Below, piece by piece: positions 1 to 9,187 of a stretch of 24,748 nucleotides of DNA. Source of the DNA: Pseudoneurospora amorphoporcata (taxonomy: Eukaryota > Ascomycota > Sordariomycetes > Sordariales > Sordariaceae); assembly GCA_033297205.1 (NCBI GenBank), contig MU859373.1, positions 1 through 24,748 on the forward strand, given 5' to 3'. The notes below the pieces were generated by a model. The model was not told the DNA's origin and ran no database searches. It was given only the letters and a program-made list of their open reading frames with translations. Numbering within the stretch: position 1 is the first letter of the stretch; every line of letters starts with the position of its first letter. The position numbers and the translations under genes are program-made.

Positions 1-704
1 TCTGGCACGTGCTTAACCTCCCGGGTATTACACTGGTTATCGCCAGTGAGTGGTCGGGTCTTGGGCGACCCTAGTGCCGCTTAAGTTCGTAACATTAGGG
101 CATTGCAGCAAACAAAAGTATTAAAAATTATTAGAAGACTATTAGCTTTATTAGCTCGCTATACTTTATACCCTACTAAATATAAGCGAATTCTTTATTT
201 ATATTATAGTATAACGAAAGGAGCTGGTCTTTTCGAAACCTTTAAATATATCTTCATAAATTAATAATATAGTCTAAACAATATTAGCTAGCATTAATCT
301 CCAGCTCAAAATTATATAAATGTAAGAGGACAGCAGAGCGGTATGTAGGTGCTGACACTAAGATAATCAATTAAGGTTCTACAAGAAGAAAAGAGAAGAA
401 AGACTGGCCCGTAGGGCGGACCTTGTTGCCTATCCTTTAAGGCTTTGCGCTGGTATGGGTGCCTGACTGCCTGAGGCAGCCCCACGATCTAAGGATGTAA
501 TCGTATGAAGGCTGGAGGGGACCAACGGGCTCTGGGCCTGCCGGTGCCTTGCCGGCTTGGCGTGCATTGCCGGCACTCGTCGTCTGGCCAACTGTGTGCC
601 AGATGCTAGTACTGGGCGCCAGACCTATGACAATAAATAACAAAAAATATCGTCGGGAATATCTACTTAAGGATGACTTCTTTAATTTATTTAATAATAA
701 TAAG

Positions 705-1000
705 GGTTAACTAATTAAGGAAGTAGAAGCCTACCTTTCTAGACGTATTATAAAGAAGGACTTACCGCTAGACCATTTTATTAACCTAGTATTGTAGTAG
801 TTAAAATATAAATAATAGAGTAAATTCCCTAAGCCAGTACGTATAATAATTAATATATTAACTATACCTACGATGTTTTTAAAGGCGGAGAGGGTATTTA
901 GTAAAACGAAATTTATAATCAGTTAACGAAGGCATCGTATATTATACTTTACCATCGAGCGTATTACTCTATATAAGAATTGGTAGTAGATATGGTAGTT
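705..1000 (+). pseudogene. hAT transposase C-terminal dimerisation domain, dead copy
   Basis: Translating with codons aligned to position 768 and ignoring stops gives a recognisable hAT C-terminal domain. It contains EVEAYLSR, LDHFINLVL followed by two TAG codons, KFPK, ILTIPTM, KAERVFSKTKF, then RRHR, TIERI and a final KNW followed by a stop. In intact hAT proteins this reads as LxxWW, a YPxLARMALDILTIPAMS-like string, ERVFS, then R-R-R-L and a final L-K-S-W. The paired TAG codons sit exactly where the conserved tryptophan pair belongs, as expected from TGG-to-TAG changes by RIP acting on the opposite strand. The upstream DDE catalytic region was not recognised. No functional protein is possible. 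Confidence 0.75.
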
Positions 1001-1059
1001 TCTATTATTTCAGGGGGTTAGTATGTACCAGAAAATTAATTTTCCAGTTTAAATTTACT

Positions 1060-1166
1060 AAATCAAATCAAATATCTATGTAAATAAATCAAATCTGACT
1101 TTAAAATTATCAAATAAATCAAATCAGAACCCAGATTTGATTTGATTTGATTTATGTGGATCACTG
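1060..1166. repeat. hAT subterminal repeats and right terminal end
   Basis: The 14-mer AAATAAATCAAATC occurs perfectly at 1082-1095 and 1112-1125, with a related AAATCAAATCAAAT run at 1060-1074. An inverted array of GATTT units follows at 1134-1155, so 1112-1155 could fold back on itself. The last bases of the block read TCACTG at 1161-1166, the complement of a CAGTGA terminus. Clusters of short subterminal repeats near a CAG-starting terminal repeat are known from hAT elements, where transposase binds them. The boundary is inferred; an 8-bp target duplication cannot be tested because the left end is absent. Confidence 0.5.
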
Positions 1167-1411
1167 ACCACAACAGCAAGCCCAATCCCAGGATCCAGCC
1201 TATTATTACCTTGGGAAGGGTGAGGCCAGCTTGCCTGGCCTCCCCGAACACTGGTGGGCATGCAGCAAGCGCCGGTGATGCCTGCCGGTTGTGGTTCGAT
1301 CACTTTACTACCAGTTATTGCGGCGACGGACGACGGCCGAAGAATGCCTGATGACAACGCCATTGCCGCGGCCGCCCGCAGCGCTACAGTATTCGTCAAG
1401 GCGAACAATTG

Positions 1412-1843
1412 ATGAACGACTTCTCAATCTCCACGATGGAGGCTATCGCCCAAGGCGCCCGCGGTCAACTTTCTGAAACAAATTCAATGCGAAAATTGGG
1501 TACGCGAGGTCTAGATTGGGACGCCGAGAGGGATATTCTTGCAATGATTATTCACTTGGCGGATAGTATGTTCTTTGACCGGACTCGCCTCGTGTGGATC
1601 AAAATCCCAAGCTTCCCATGCATTGGTGACAACGCGCTAACTCCCTCTACAGGTGAGGTAGTCGTCCTGGCGTATGAGGACCTACGGAAGCGCACAAATC
1701 CTGATGGGCCGGAAGGCTATTTGTTCGTTCCGGTTCCATAAGCCGCGGTAGACCGTCCTTCAACTCTGGGTCATCGTCGCGATGGCCGCGGGGATCTGGA
1801 CCACCGCCGGATGTGGAAGTGATTGATATCGAGGACAACTAGG
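1412..1843 (+). pseudogene. Remnant of a small SANT-like fungal protein gene
   Basis: An ATG at 1412 opens a frame containing LDWDAERDILAMIIHLAD. This resembles the start of a common small fungal SANT/Myb-like domain (Trp-Asp-x-x-x-Asp-x-x-Leu-Leu-x-x-Ile), often followed by a helix ending in F-x-K-L-R-K. A good intron fits at 1566-1652 (GTATGT donor, GCTAAC near its end, TACAG acceptor) and rejoins in phase, giving VVVLAYEDLRKR. The frame then stops at 1739-1741. A different frame directly after it (1741-1843) is open and encodes a basic then acidic tail ending VEVIDIEDN and a TAG, which looks like the natural C-terminus. The middle of the SANT domain is missing and the frame is broken, so this is called a pseudogene. 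It lies right beside the hAT end. Function would be inferred DNA or chromatin binding only. Confidence 0.4.
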
Positions 1844-2516
1844 CCGGCAAAGCTCTCAAATGACGACTCAGTCGGTACCTAGGGAAGTATACTGCCACCG
1901 TTTGCCTGTCTTCTGCATCGGTCTCTTAGGAAACCCCGGACATCCCCTTCAATCAGTCGTTTGTTTTCGTTTTGCTTTCACGTCACGTCTTACGTGCCTG
2001 TTCATTTACAAGGAAAATATGCTGTTGTCCCTGTGAAAAGTGTCTCATATGGATCCAAGGGATTCAAACGGGCTTGCTTGTCAACTTTCGCGGCTTGTTG
2101 ATGTTTCCACGAACTGAATGTTGTGTCCACCCTTCCGCCTTCCTTGCTTGCAGTTTCCAGTTCCTCTTTGTCAGAGTCGTATGTCTAGCTTGCCTCAACT
2201 TATCTTCAAGCTCCATGGGGTTGCTTGGTAGACAAGTGTCTGCAAGTAATACACTGAGGCGTTGGCGTACGGACGGCACGCAAGTGTAATTGGCTCCCAT
2301 AATTTACACGCTCTCAATCTAACTAAACAGTGGTATACGGACTCATCTTCCCCCTGCTCACAACATGTTCTGGGGCTAAGATCACCGTTCAATCCTGTCT
2401 TGACAGCATGATAGTATCCGCCTCTTGACGAATTCTATTTCCTTTCCCATACAACACACCATCGTTCAACCATCATTGGCACATTGTGTCAGGCAAGACA
2501 TGACGAGAAGGAAGCA
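1844..2516. other. Intergenic stretch, probable promoter of the gene at 2517
   Basis: No open frame with good splice signals was found. The last 100 bases are C/A/T-rich, typical of a fungal leader. A short upstream ATG at 2500 opens a 9-residue frame that overlaps the chosen start at 2517 and could act as an upstream ORF. Confidence 0.4.
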
Positions 2517-3052
2517 ATGGAGAGGTTGAAGACCAGCAGCAAAAGGAGCACCGCCCAACCCCGGCAGTCTCAACCGGCCTCCTCAACCCAGAATTCCAGT
2601 GAGTGCGATTGTCTCTTTGACGCTTCCAACAACCTTTATACTTTCTTTCTTGACGTACTGGCCATTCAGTCTCTAACATTCCCCTAGTTCCAATCACCGC
2701 GGAACAATCGTGTCCTTTCTCCGATCTTGAAATAGCGTCCAGATACATTGACATTGACATAATGAGTGAGTTTACATCTTCAGCATCTCGTTTCCTCACC
2801 CCCCAAATCATCCAGCCAAGTTGCCAGACTTCCAGTTACATCCACCTATTGGGTACCCCTACTAACTGCATCTCCCACTGCAACGTTTGAACAGTCCGCG
2901 AGTTAACGTCAAACTACACCGCTTACCCCACCGATGACCCGATGAGGGACAAAGCACACACCACTATCGAAAGAGCTTTAATGCTCCATCACGCTTGCCC
3001 AGATAGTAGAGATGGCATTAATCATTATGAAGGCTATACTCGTTGTTTATAG
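2517..3052 (+). CDS. Small three-exon gene, unknown function (105 aa)
   Basis: This gene is built from splice signals and has no uninterrupted ORF. Exon 1 is 2517-2598, intron 1 2599-2687 (GTGAGT donor, CTAAC branch at 2673, CCTAG acceptor). Exon 2 is 2688-2765, intron 2 2766-2894 (GTGAGT donor, CTAAC about 35 bases before a GAACAG acceptor). Exon 3 is 2895-3052, ending TAG. The phases match at both joins and the product is 105 residues with no internal stop. The N-terminus is basic and Ser/Gln-rich (ERLKTSSKRSTAQPRQSQPA). The middle has an acidic segment DLEIASRYIDIDIM, and the C-terminal half contains DKAHTTIERALMLHHACPDS, a probable helix. No signal peptide, TM segment or known domain was recognised. 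The last exon may continue differently, because ATG 3027 opens an overlapping 41-codon frame. The splice structure is the main support. Confidence 0.5.
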
Positions 3053-3842
3053 TCACTATCATTTTACGTGGACTGTGAGTGAATGGAAGGACAGGAATTT
3101 GGAATTGAGGGTGAGGTTGCTATCCGGGATGGCAAAAAATGCTACATCGTGAGTCTCGCGCCATTTTGGATTTGTGCGGACTGTTAGTAGGTGACTTGAA
3201 AGGATGGGGTAAGGAGGACTTCGTCGACGAAGAGTCATCTTCAGTGGAATCTTAAGGTAAGACTCTTCTTGTCTCGCTTTGTGCTTTGGCATATACCCCC
3301 GACGTGCATTCGTTAGCTCTTCCCATTTTGGCCCGTTCCCCTCCCCTGATTCTCTCTTTCTTACCCCTGAAGAACTTATTCTCTCATTCAACAAAACCAA
3401 TCCCTAGTTCTTCCAAAAATGTTCGGACAAGCCCGTTGACTTGCGGGTGGGGACTACGGGACGCGAACTCCAGGTTTTGGTTGTCAAGACAGTCACGACT
3501 CCGGTTGAATCTTTCAGTCTTATCGATAGACACGGTGGTGTTAAGTCCTTCAGCGCGACGGCGACGTGCACAGTACACTTCAGATGGGACGGAATGTCAT
3601 TTTACCCTTCATTCGCTGCCTAGGAGTCGCGTTTGAATGCACCTCACAGGACATGACTGGACACCGATGAACAGTGCCAGTCACCCCGCAAGCTTTTACC
3701 AACCGCCGCCCCCTTAACAGCTGCAAAAGGCGATCTCTGTATTCCAGTACTCAACTATATCCTCTTTTCCTACCGTCTTTGATATCTACTCAGGCCCAAC
3801 CATCACCGTCGAAAACAAATCACCGGTCAAAGCCGTTTCACC
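3053..3842. other. Intergenic region without a supported gene
   Basis: Short open frames exist on both strands, but none has a convincing start, splice pattern or recognisable motif. A 41-codon frame from ATG 3027 runs to about 3152 and ends next to a GTGAGT, so it may be an extra exon or 3' UTR of the preceding gene. The final 120 bases are pyrimidine-rich with CAACTATATCC and CACC before the ATG at 3843, consistent with a promoter and leader. Confidence 0.35.
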
Positions 3843-4534
3843 ATGTCTACCCTTCGTTATCCTCGTGAGGCCGGCCCCAGAACATCTCGCCCCGGACCGA
3901 GTAAGTCTTGCTGAGCTCCAAGCACCTTCAAGCACACCAGGCAATAAGCGCTCGCTAACATATCTTTACTACTCATAGGAGCCCCTCCCGCGCCCCGTCA
4001 TACCCTACTGCCGATGGCATTCAGGATCATCCCAATCAACCGGATCAGTATGTTACACCGAGCCAAACCACCTCCTACCACTCGCCTGACCATCATTTGC
4101 GGCTCCCACTGACCTTTTCCTTCTCGCCGTCTTATACAAATAGCCCGCGAAATCACCCAAAACAGCACCGTCATCTCCTCCCACGACAAGATCGCACGCG
4201 AGGCCCGCTACGTCGTCCAGGGTGCCTTGGAGAAAGGAATTTTCCCCGAGACAATCGAGATGGCGCTCACCAAGCTGCTCTCAAATTTCAATTACCTCTG
4301 GGGTTGGGGCCGCTATCAGGATAAGCAGATGGGGGTTACTGTTGGACTGCTGAATGAGATGATGGCTGTTTTGAATGGTATGTAGGCCGCTTCCTTCACC
4401 TTGACCCCTGCCGGTCGTTGACGCTCGTGTTGAACGTCGTGCTTCCTCCACTTACTTGTCACGGTTGTAAGCTAACGGACGTATTTGGCATAGAGCATCA
4501 GCGAAAGTTGGAGGAGGATGGTCCGAAGAATTGA
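3843..4534 (+). CDS. Small four-exon gene, conserved-looking hypothetical protein (133 aa)
   Basis: The ATG at 3843 follows TTTCACC, a good fungal start context. Exons are 3843-3900, 3979-4047, 4144-4377 and 4494-4534. The introns are 3901-3978 (GTAAGT, GCTAAC, CATAG), 4048-4143 (GTATGT, CTGAC, AATAG) and 4378-4493 (GTATGT, GCTAAC, CATAG). All phases agree and give 133 residues. The N-terminal 45 residues are Pro/Arg-rich and probably disordered. The C-terminal 85 residues look folded and helical, with HDKIAREARYVVQGALEKG, then IFPETIEMALTKLLSNFNYL, then a WGWGRYQDKQMG turn and a last helix LLNEMMAVLNEHQRKLEED. The four consistent splice sites and the strong codon pattern of exon 3 support a real gene. 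I do not recognise the family and give no function. The exon 1-2 junction is the least certain because the exon 2 frame is of low complexity. Confidence 0.7.
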
Positions 4535-7033
4535 GGTTGTGGGCGCAGTAGTAGGTCACTTCAGCTTTCTCCTTTCTGCTTGTTTCATTGCTTGAGTGTC
4601 TTGGTCCAGTTTAAATCCCTTCGGTAATTGTCTTTGATCTCTTCCGTGATGATGTGATGTGATTCTGGAACAAGTGTTCTGGTATCCGAAGTTGTTTCCG
4701 CCATCCTGCCCGTCTTTGATGCCGACGCAGGGGTACTCTCAGTATTGGTTACAGGACATCATGCCCTGTATTATAGCGTCCATGTTTCCTTCTGTGACTG
4801 TGCCATTTTCTGCCCGTGCTTGGACCCTCTCATCCCAGGCAATCCCCATGCCCTCATTCCCGTCGTCGTTTGTCAATCGGGCTGCACTCGCACTCTCTAC
4901 TGGCACTATTGACAATCCTACAGCGGATATGCCCGCTATAACCCAAACCTCAGGTTTGCAGCGCTCAGCATTCGGGAACTATAGGGCATGCACGACGCAG
5001 GTGTGACCGGTTCAGGGGCCATGTCAACAAAGAGAAAACGAACGATTTCGAGATTGTGAACCACGACAGATTAGGTACGTGTGTTTACATTCCTTCGGCC
5101 TAGAAAAGTTTTCAATTCCTCGTTTATTCTCCTTGCCCTTTCCTCCTTGATTGAGAATTATAGAATGTTCAAAAGTGCCGACCGTTGTGCTACCATCGAG
5201 GAGTGTCCGAGTGAATGCCCGCGGGACAGCACTAGGTAATGGTGGCAAGTTCGTGACTGAAGCCGGTCCGTTTGTGCATTGGAACGGACGCATTTTCTTG
5301 GGGAAGGAGAATCCGCCATAATCTAGAGTGCCTCATTGGCTAATTCTATTTGAGAGTGTTCTCACCGTTATTTCACGTCGTTTGACGGAACAAAACCTTT
5401 GGGTGCCCCTGTTCAGACCGGCTTGGTTGGCGGTCGTGAACTCATGATGCAGCGGCACAGGGGAAGAGAACAACAGGGAGGAAAAAGGTACAGAAAGGGC
5501 TGTATATCCCGTTGTGATGCTTTTTTTTCTTAACCTGTTGACATTTGACGAGCTCGACATCGCGGTATCCCTGTCCTTTGACTATTTTCACCTTCACATG
5601 CTACCTGCTTGGCCTCCTCCCTAGGTACATTATTTCTCTGCGCCTACCTTCCAATCTCTCGGAATCCGCAATCTGGATGTTGTGTTAAGATACCTGAAAA
5701 CAATGCAGTTCCGAAGTATTGCCAACCTACCTAGTTTGCCGAGGTTACTCGCTCCGAGCGCGTCAGGTAATAGAAGTTGCGGAAGCTTGCGAGATCGCCA
5801 ATTTGATCATAGTAGTCGACACGGAAGTCTGGTGTTGCGAGGGAACTATACAGTTTGCATGAAGTAGACTGAAAGACAGTACGTGCAACAGCCTGCGCAA
5901 CGCGCAGTCGATCGAGATCGCTGCGGTTACTTCATGCCCCGACGAGCACCTGCACATGGCACAGATGGACATAGCGGAAGGTAAGAGGCCACATTCTCCC
6001 AATCTTGCTGGAAGCGAGACTTGGAACTCATAGTAATTGGTCGGTGACAATGTGCAAAGCAGGAAGTTAGGGTCAACCCCCGAACGAGAAGCGCCACCGA
6101 GCCGGTATTGCATCGGTTAAGTGCTCGCAAGCCAACTGAGCGAGGGGTGTTTCTGATAAGGACAAGTCCACATTTCGAACCGAGTCCCAGAGGTTTCGCA
6201 ATAGAATGTCAAATAGAGTTTCCTAAACTTCCATTTCTTTGCTGTGAGCCGAGAAACAAGTTCTCAAAGGATGCGCTCGAAGACCTTCAACGGCCTGTCC
6301 GCGAGCGAAATATGAATCCCAGTCCACACTCCCCGCCCAAACCATCGTTCCTTTATTGTTTTCTGTCGACCATTGTGAACGCCATGCTGTCCACGTCATC
6401 CCCATTGTCCACCCACCCGCATACGGCCAGCGAATCTTCCTTCCGTCCATGCGAGTGTCACCTCAAGTCCTCTGACCTCGCCAGCGATCTTCCAGAAGCC
6501 ATTCACGTCCAGTCGCAACAAAGCGGCTAAATGTTGCTGCTCCGTCCTTCAAGGCCCCCCTGCCGCACAAAAACACCGGCAATTCTCATCCCGGCTATAT
6601 CGGTACTGCGACCCCTCTGAAATGCAACGAAGATCCGGGGGGGCCTGCCCTTGGCGATGTCACCCTCCGGGGTAGACTGGGCTTCGCCTTGGCGCTCGTC
6701 TATCTGATATTGGCTCATGCCGATATGCATCTCGTCGGCAACATGTCCTGGCTGCTTTCGATGGTCTGAGTTGGTTCCTCCGGCTCTGAGATCCATGATT
6801 GGTTTTTTGGAAGATTGGGACGGAATTAGAAGGTGCCAAGAACTGGGGAACTGGGAAAAAAGCAATACTGTATGGGTGGTTGGAGGCTCAAAAGCCGGGT
6901 AAACACCTTGGACGTCGATCTTGCTGTCGACTGAGGTCGAGTACAAGAAGCTCACTCCATCCTGCTTTCCAGTTGGATCCTCTGAGCTTCTTCTCATTCA
7001 TCCTCTGCCTCTTCTTCGGACGAAACCCTCACC
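4535..7033. other. Long, mostly non-coding region
   Basis: About 2.5 kb without a firm gene. The first part holds the 3' UTR of the preceding gene. At 5703 an ATG in good context starts MQFRSIANLPSLPRLLAPSA, which resembles a mitochondrial targeting peptide and is followed by a GTAATA donor at 5766. A GTAAGA donor also lies at 5980, but no combination of exons gave a clear protein. The last 250 bases before 7034 are pyrimidine-rich, with a CTTCTCATTCATCC leader, and serve as the promoter and 5' UTR of the chitin deacetylase gene. Confidence 0.4.
6527..6796 (-). CDS. Possible small divergent gene, unknown (89 aa)
   Basis: On the minus strand an ATG at 6796 opens 89 codons to a stop at 6527. 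The predicted protein is polar and Gly/Arg/Gln-rich, with segments such as QPGHVADEMHIGMSQYQIDE and RPPRIFVAFQRGRSTDIAG. Its composition is plausible for a disordered protein but no domain was recognised. It would be divergently transcribed from the chitin deacetylase gene, sharing the 6797-7033 promoter. There is no clear intron, and an opposing open frame overlaps it, so this may be chance. Treat as a weak candidate. Confidence 0.2.
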   Translation of the reverse strand: MDLRAGGTNSDHRKQPGHVADEMHIGMSQYQIDERQGEAQSTPEGDIAKGRPPRIFVAFQRGRSTDIAGMRIAGVFVRQGGLEGRSSNI

Positions 7034-7930
7034 ATGCTCACCGAAACCTTCATCACCGCGGCCCTGCTCGCGACCACGGCGCTCGCCGCGCCGGCGCCCA
7101 ACCCTATCCAGCTCATGACCCGCGCTCCCAGCCCGGGCGTCGTCATTACCAAGTGCGCCCAGCCCGGTATGCTCGCTCTGGCCTACGATGACGGCCCGTA
7201 CCAGTACAGCTCGCAGCTGGTCGACATTCTGGATGCGGCCGGCGCCAAAGCCACCTTTTTCTGGACCGGCACCCTGTACGGATGCATCTACAACCAGGCC
7301 GCGGCTGTGAAGAAGGCGTTTGCTAGTGGGCATCAGTTGGCTTCTCATACTTGGTATGTTATGGACTTGTGACACCAGACTGCCATACTCAAACCAAAAC
7401 ACTCCCTCGCACTTGTTCTCCTTGCCTCGCTCCTCGAACTGCTCGATCGTTCCCAGAGAACAGCCAGCCACTGACATCCATCCAGGACGCACCCCCACAT
7501 GTCCTCCTACTCCGCCGCCCAAATCACCACCGAAATGACCAAAGTCGAAACCGCCTTCGCCAACCTCATCGGCAAGAAGCCGCTGTACATGCGTCCCCCC
7601 TACCTCGAGACGGGGGGCCAAGTCCTCCCTGTCCTCAAGTCCATGAACTACAAGGTGATCACAGACGACATCGACACCGGCGACTGGAACAACCAGACCC
7701 CCGCGCAGTCGGAAGCCAAGTTCACTCAGGCGGGCGCGGGAGGCAATGGACATATCCCCCTCATGCATGAGACGTATTCGACTACCGTCAATACCCTGAC
7801 GCCGTGGTTGATCAACTGGGCGAAGCAGAATAACTTGAAGCTGGTTACCGTGGCGGAGTGCTTGGGTGATAAGGGCGGGGAGTATCAGAGTGCGAGCTTT
7901 CCGGTGCAGCCCGGGCCTTTCTCGTGCTAA
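7034..7930 (+). CDS. Secreted chitin deacetylase (carbohydrate esterase family 4, NodB domain)
   Basis: Exon 1 is 7034-7353 and exon 2 7486-7930, with intron 7354-7485 (GTATGT donor, CTGAC branch, ATCCAG acceptor), giving 254 residues. Residues 1-19 (MLTETFITAALLATTALAA) form a signal peptide. The CE4 motifs appear in order: AYDDGP at 50-55 with the catalytic base and metal Asp pair (D52, D53), H-x-x-x-H at 105-109 as metal ligands, RPPY at 143-146, DTGDW at 170-174, and LMHE at 199-202 with the catalytic His. The intron splits the metal-binding H-x-x-x-H motif and splicing restores it, which confirms the junction. The enzyme removes acetyl groups from chitin oligomers or polymer, making chitosan, in the wall or outside the cell. 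In plant- or insect-associated fungi such enzymes help hide hyphal chitin. No chitin-binding module and no GPI signal are visible, so this is a short, freely secreted form of usual length. Confidence 0.92.
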
Positions 7931-8293
7931 GCGGTGGACCAAGTATGAAGGATGGAGGTATGAGGGGCAAAATGGCGAGACTCTTATGTCTCTAGAGACC
8001 TGCAGAGTATAGTAGTACATGAGAGATCGAATTCGACGTCAAAGATGGAGTTCGGAGTGCGACTCACAGAGGTGATTCTCTGAAGGTGTCTTTATGCGGG
8101 TTGTATCCGAGGTGTGGTAGCATTGCTGCTGTCGGCCAGTCATCGTGGATGTTCCCCGCTCTCAGCTGAAGCAATAGTGTACCTCTACACATATAAGAAC
8201 AAATGTAACCTTGGTCAATCCCATTCTGCTACCTCTTCACATACCGACTTCCTCGTGGTCCTGATTATCATCAACAAGCCATAACCACTCGAT
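7931..8293. promoter_or_regulatory. Intergenic: 3' UTR of the deacetylase and promoter of the methyltransferase
   Basis: About 360 bases between two genes on the same strand. The final 80 bases are pyrimidine-rich and end with CCATAACCACTCGAT before the ATG, a typical fungal leader. ACACATATAAGAAC near 8190 could act as a weak TATA-like element. No other signal was seen. Confidence 0.35.
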
Positions 8294-9133
8294 ATGTCCT
8301 CCCAACAGAATCAAGGCCCTACACCACCGGCCCGAGGAGAAGAGCCAGCCTTCAACCTGACGCCCCTCTCCAACAATGACCTCTTCACAACCCTCTGCCC
8401 CTCGTACGAAGTCGCCTTCGCCAACATCCCCGCTCGCGACAACTCCCTCTCCTGGCTCCTAGCCAAGCTCGCCGATCGCGACACCTTCCCACCGCACCCT
8501 CGGCCCTGGATCCACGACGCCTTGCCTCTCCGTCTCCAGCGGAAACACATTCTTGACATAGGCAGCGGCACCGGCCGGCCTGTCTGCTCTGCTCTCGCCG
8601 AGGCGGGACATTCAGTGCTGGGTATCGACTTGTGTCCGGCCATAGTCGAGTTCGCGAAGCAAAACGTTGCAGCGTTGTATCCCGATGGAAGGGCGGAGTT
8701 CGCGGAGGCGGATGTTAGAAAGTTCGAGCCGGAGAGGGATGATCCGTTCTTCAAGGCGCAGACGGAGGTCTTGAGGGCGAAGCGTGAGACCTGGGAGGAG
8801 GGTGATCCGGAGGGGTATCACGCCGTGACGGCGTATTTCTCCTTGCTGGCTGGGTTTGAGACGCAGAAGGAGATCAAGAAGGTGATCAAGAAGGTGTGTT
8901 ACTGGCTGAGAGAGGGCGGGCTGTTTGTGTTGGGTACGCTGCCGATGGACGTCGAGGGAGAAGTGATTGGGTGGATGGGAAAGCCGGTTACGGTGTCGAG
9001 CTTGAGTCGAAGCAAGGTGTTGGAGGCCGTTAGAGAGGTCGGTTTCCAAGTCGATTGGGAGGCGACGAGGAAGTTTGTGCCGAAGGCGGTGGAGGCGGGG
9101 ATCTTGAAGCCTGAAGAGGTGAAGAAGGCCTAG
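8294..9133 (+). CDS. SAM-dependent class I methyltransferase, probably prematurely terminated
   Basis: A single-exon frame of 279 residues. Class I methyltransferase features are clear: motif I ILDIGSGTG at 86-94, the acidic end of beta 2 in GIDLCP (D112) and an AD pair at 139-140. A beta 4 segment AVTAYFSLLAGF and a WLREGGLFVLGTLPM strand follow. The substrate is unknown; the closest style is small-molecule methyltransferases of the methyltransf_11/25 type. The TAG at 9131-9133 is followed, in the same frame, by 17 codons reading EEEHLFVYAVKTWYPEE and a second TAG at 9185. HLFVYAVK has the pattern of the last strand (beta 7) of the Rossmann-like fold, and the segment before it ends PEEVKKA. 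The natural protein was therefore probably 297 residues, and the first TAG looks like a nonsense change or a recoded codon. The gene is convergent with the SET gene. Confidence 0.85.
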   Translation: MSSQQNQGPTPPARGEEPAFNLTPLSNNDLFTTLCPSYEVAFANIPARDNSLSWLLAKLADRDTFPPHPRPWIHDALPLRLQRKHILDIGSGTGRPVCSALAEAGHSVLGIDLCPAIVEFAKQNVAALYPDGRAEFAEADVRKFEPERDDPFFKAQTEVLRAKRETWEEGDPEGYHAVTAYFSLLAGFETQKEIKKVIKKVCYWLREGGLFVLGTLPMDVEGEVIGWMGKPVTVSSLSRSKVLEAVREVGFQVDWEATRKFVPKAVEAGILKPEEVKKA

Positions 9134-9187
9134 GAGGAGGAACATTTGTTTGTTTATGCGGTTAAGACTTGGTATCCGGAGGAGTAG
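9134..9187 (+). other. In-frame coding-like extension after the methyltransferase stop
   Basis: Directly after TAG 9131-9133 the frame stays open for 17 codons to TAG 9185-9187. The encoded EEEHLFVYAVKTWYPEE completes a beta 6-beta 7 hairpin typical for class I methyltransferases. A one-base change from GAG or AAG would create the TAG. Confidence 0.6.

Larger units (their letters stand above)
1..1166 (+). mobile_element. RIP-degraded hAT-family DNA transposon relic, right part
   Basis: Most of this stretch is AT-rich and full of TA-rich codons and stops, unlike the balanced DNA to its right. A dead transposase C-terminus lies at about 705-1000. The right boundary is placed at 1166 because the terminal bases, read inwards, give CAGTGATCCAC, which fits the CAG-type ends of hAT inverted repeats. 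Just inside it are subterminal repeats of AAATCAAATC type on both strands. The matching left terminal repeat is not visible, so the element either starts outside the window or has lost that end. Two GC-richer parts (about 1-110 and 405-640) interrupt the AT-rich DNA. The hAT assignment rests on the protein relic; the exact ends are inferred. Confidence 0.65.

Noticed and set aside
4659..5006. 115-codon plus-strand frame after the four-exon gene
   Set aside because: It starts with GTG, lacks splice signals and motifs, and lies where the 3' UTR of the previous gene is expected.
5703..5980. Possible mitochondrial protein gene starting MQFRSIANLPSLPRLL
   Set aside because: The presequence-like start and a donor are present, but downstream all three frames are open and no exon combination gives a recognisable or clearly favoured protein.
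6100..6200. tRNA-like TTCGAACC near 6175
   Set aside because: The flanking bases do not pair as a T stem, and no D arm or anticodon stem can be formed at proper distances.
6998..8020. 340-residue minus-strand frame opposite the chitin deacetylase
   Set aside because: It lies antisense to a gene with all CE4 motifs, runs through its intron, and has Arg/Gly/His-rich composition typical of a GC-rich shadow frame.
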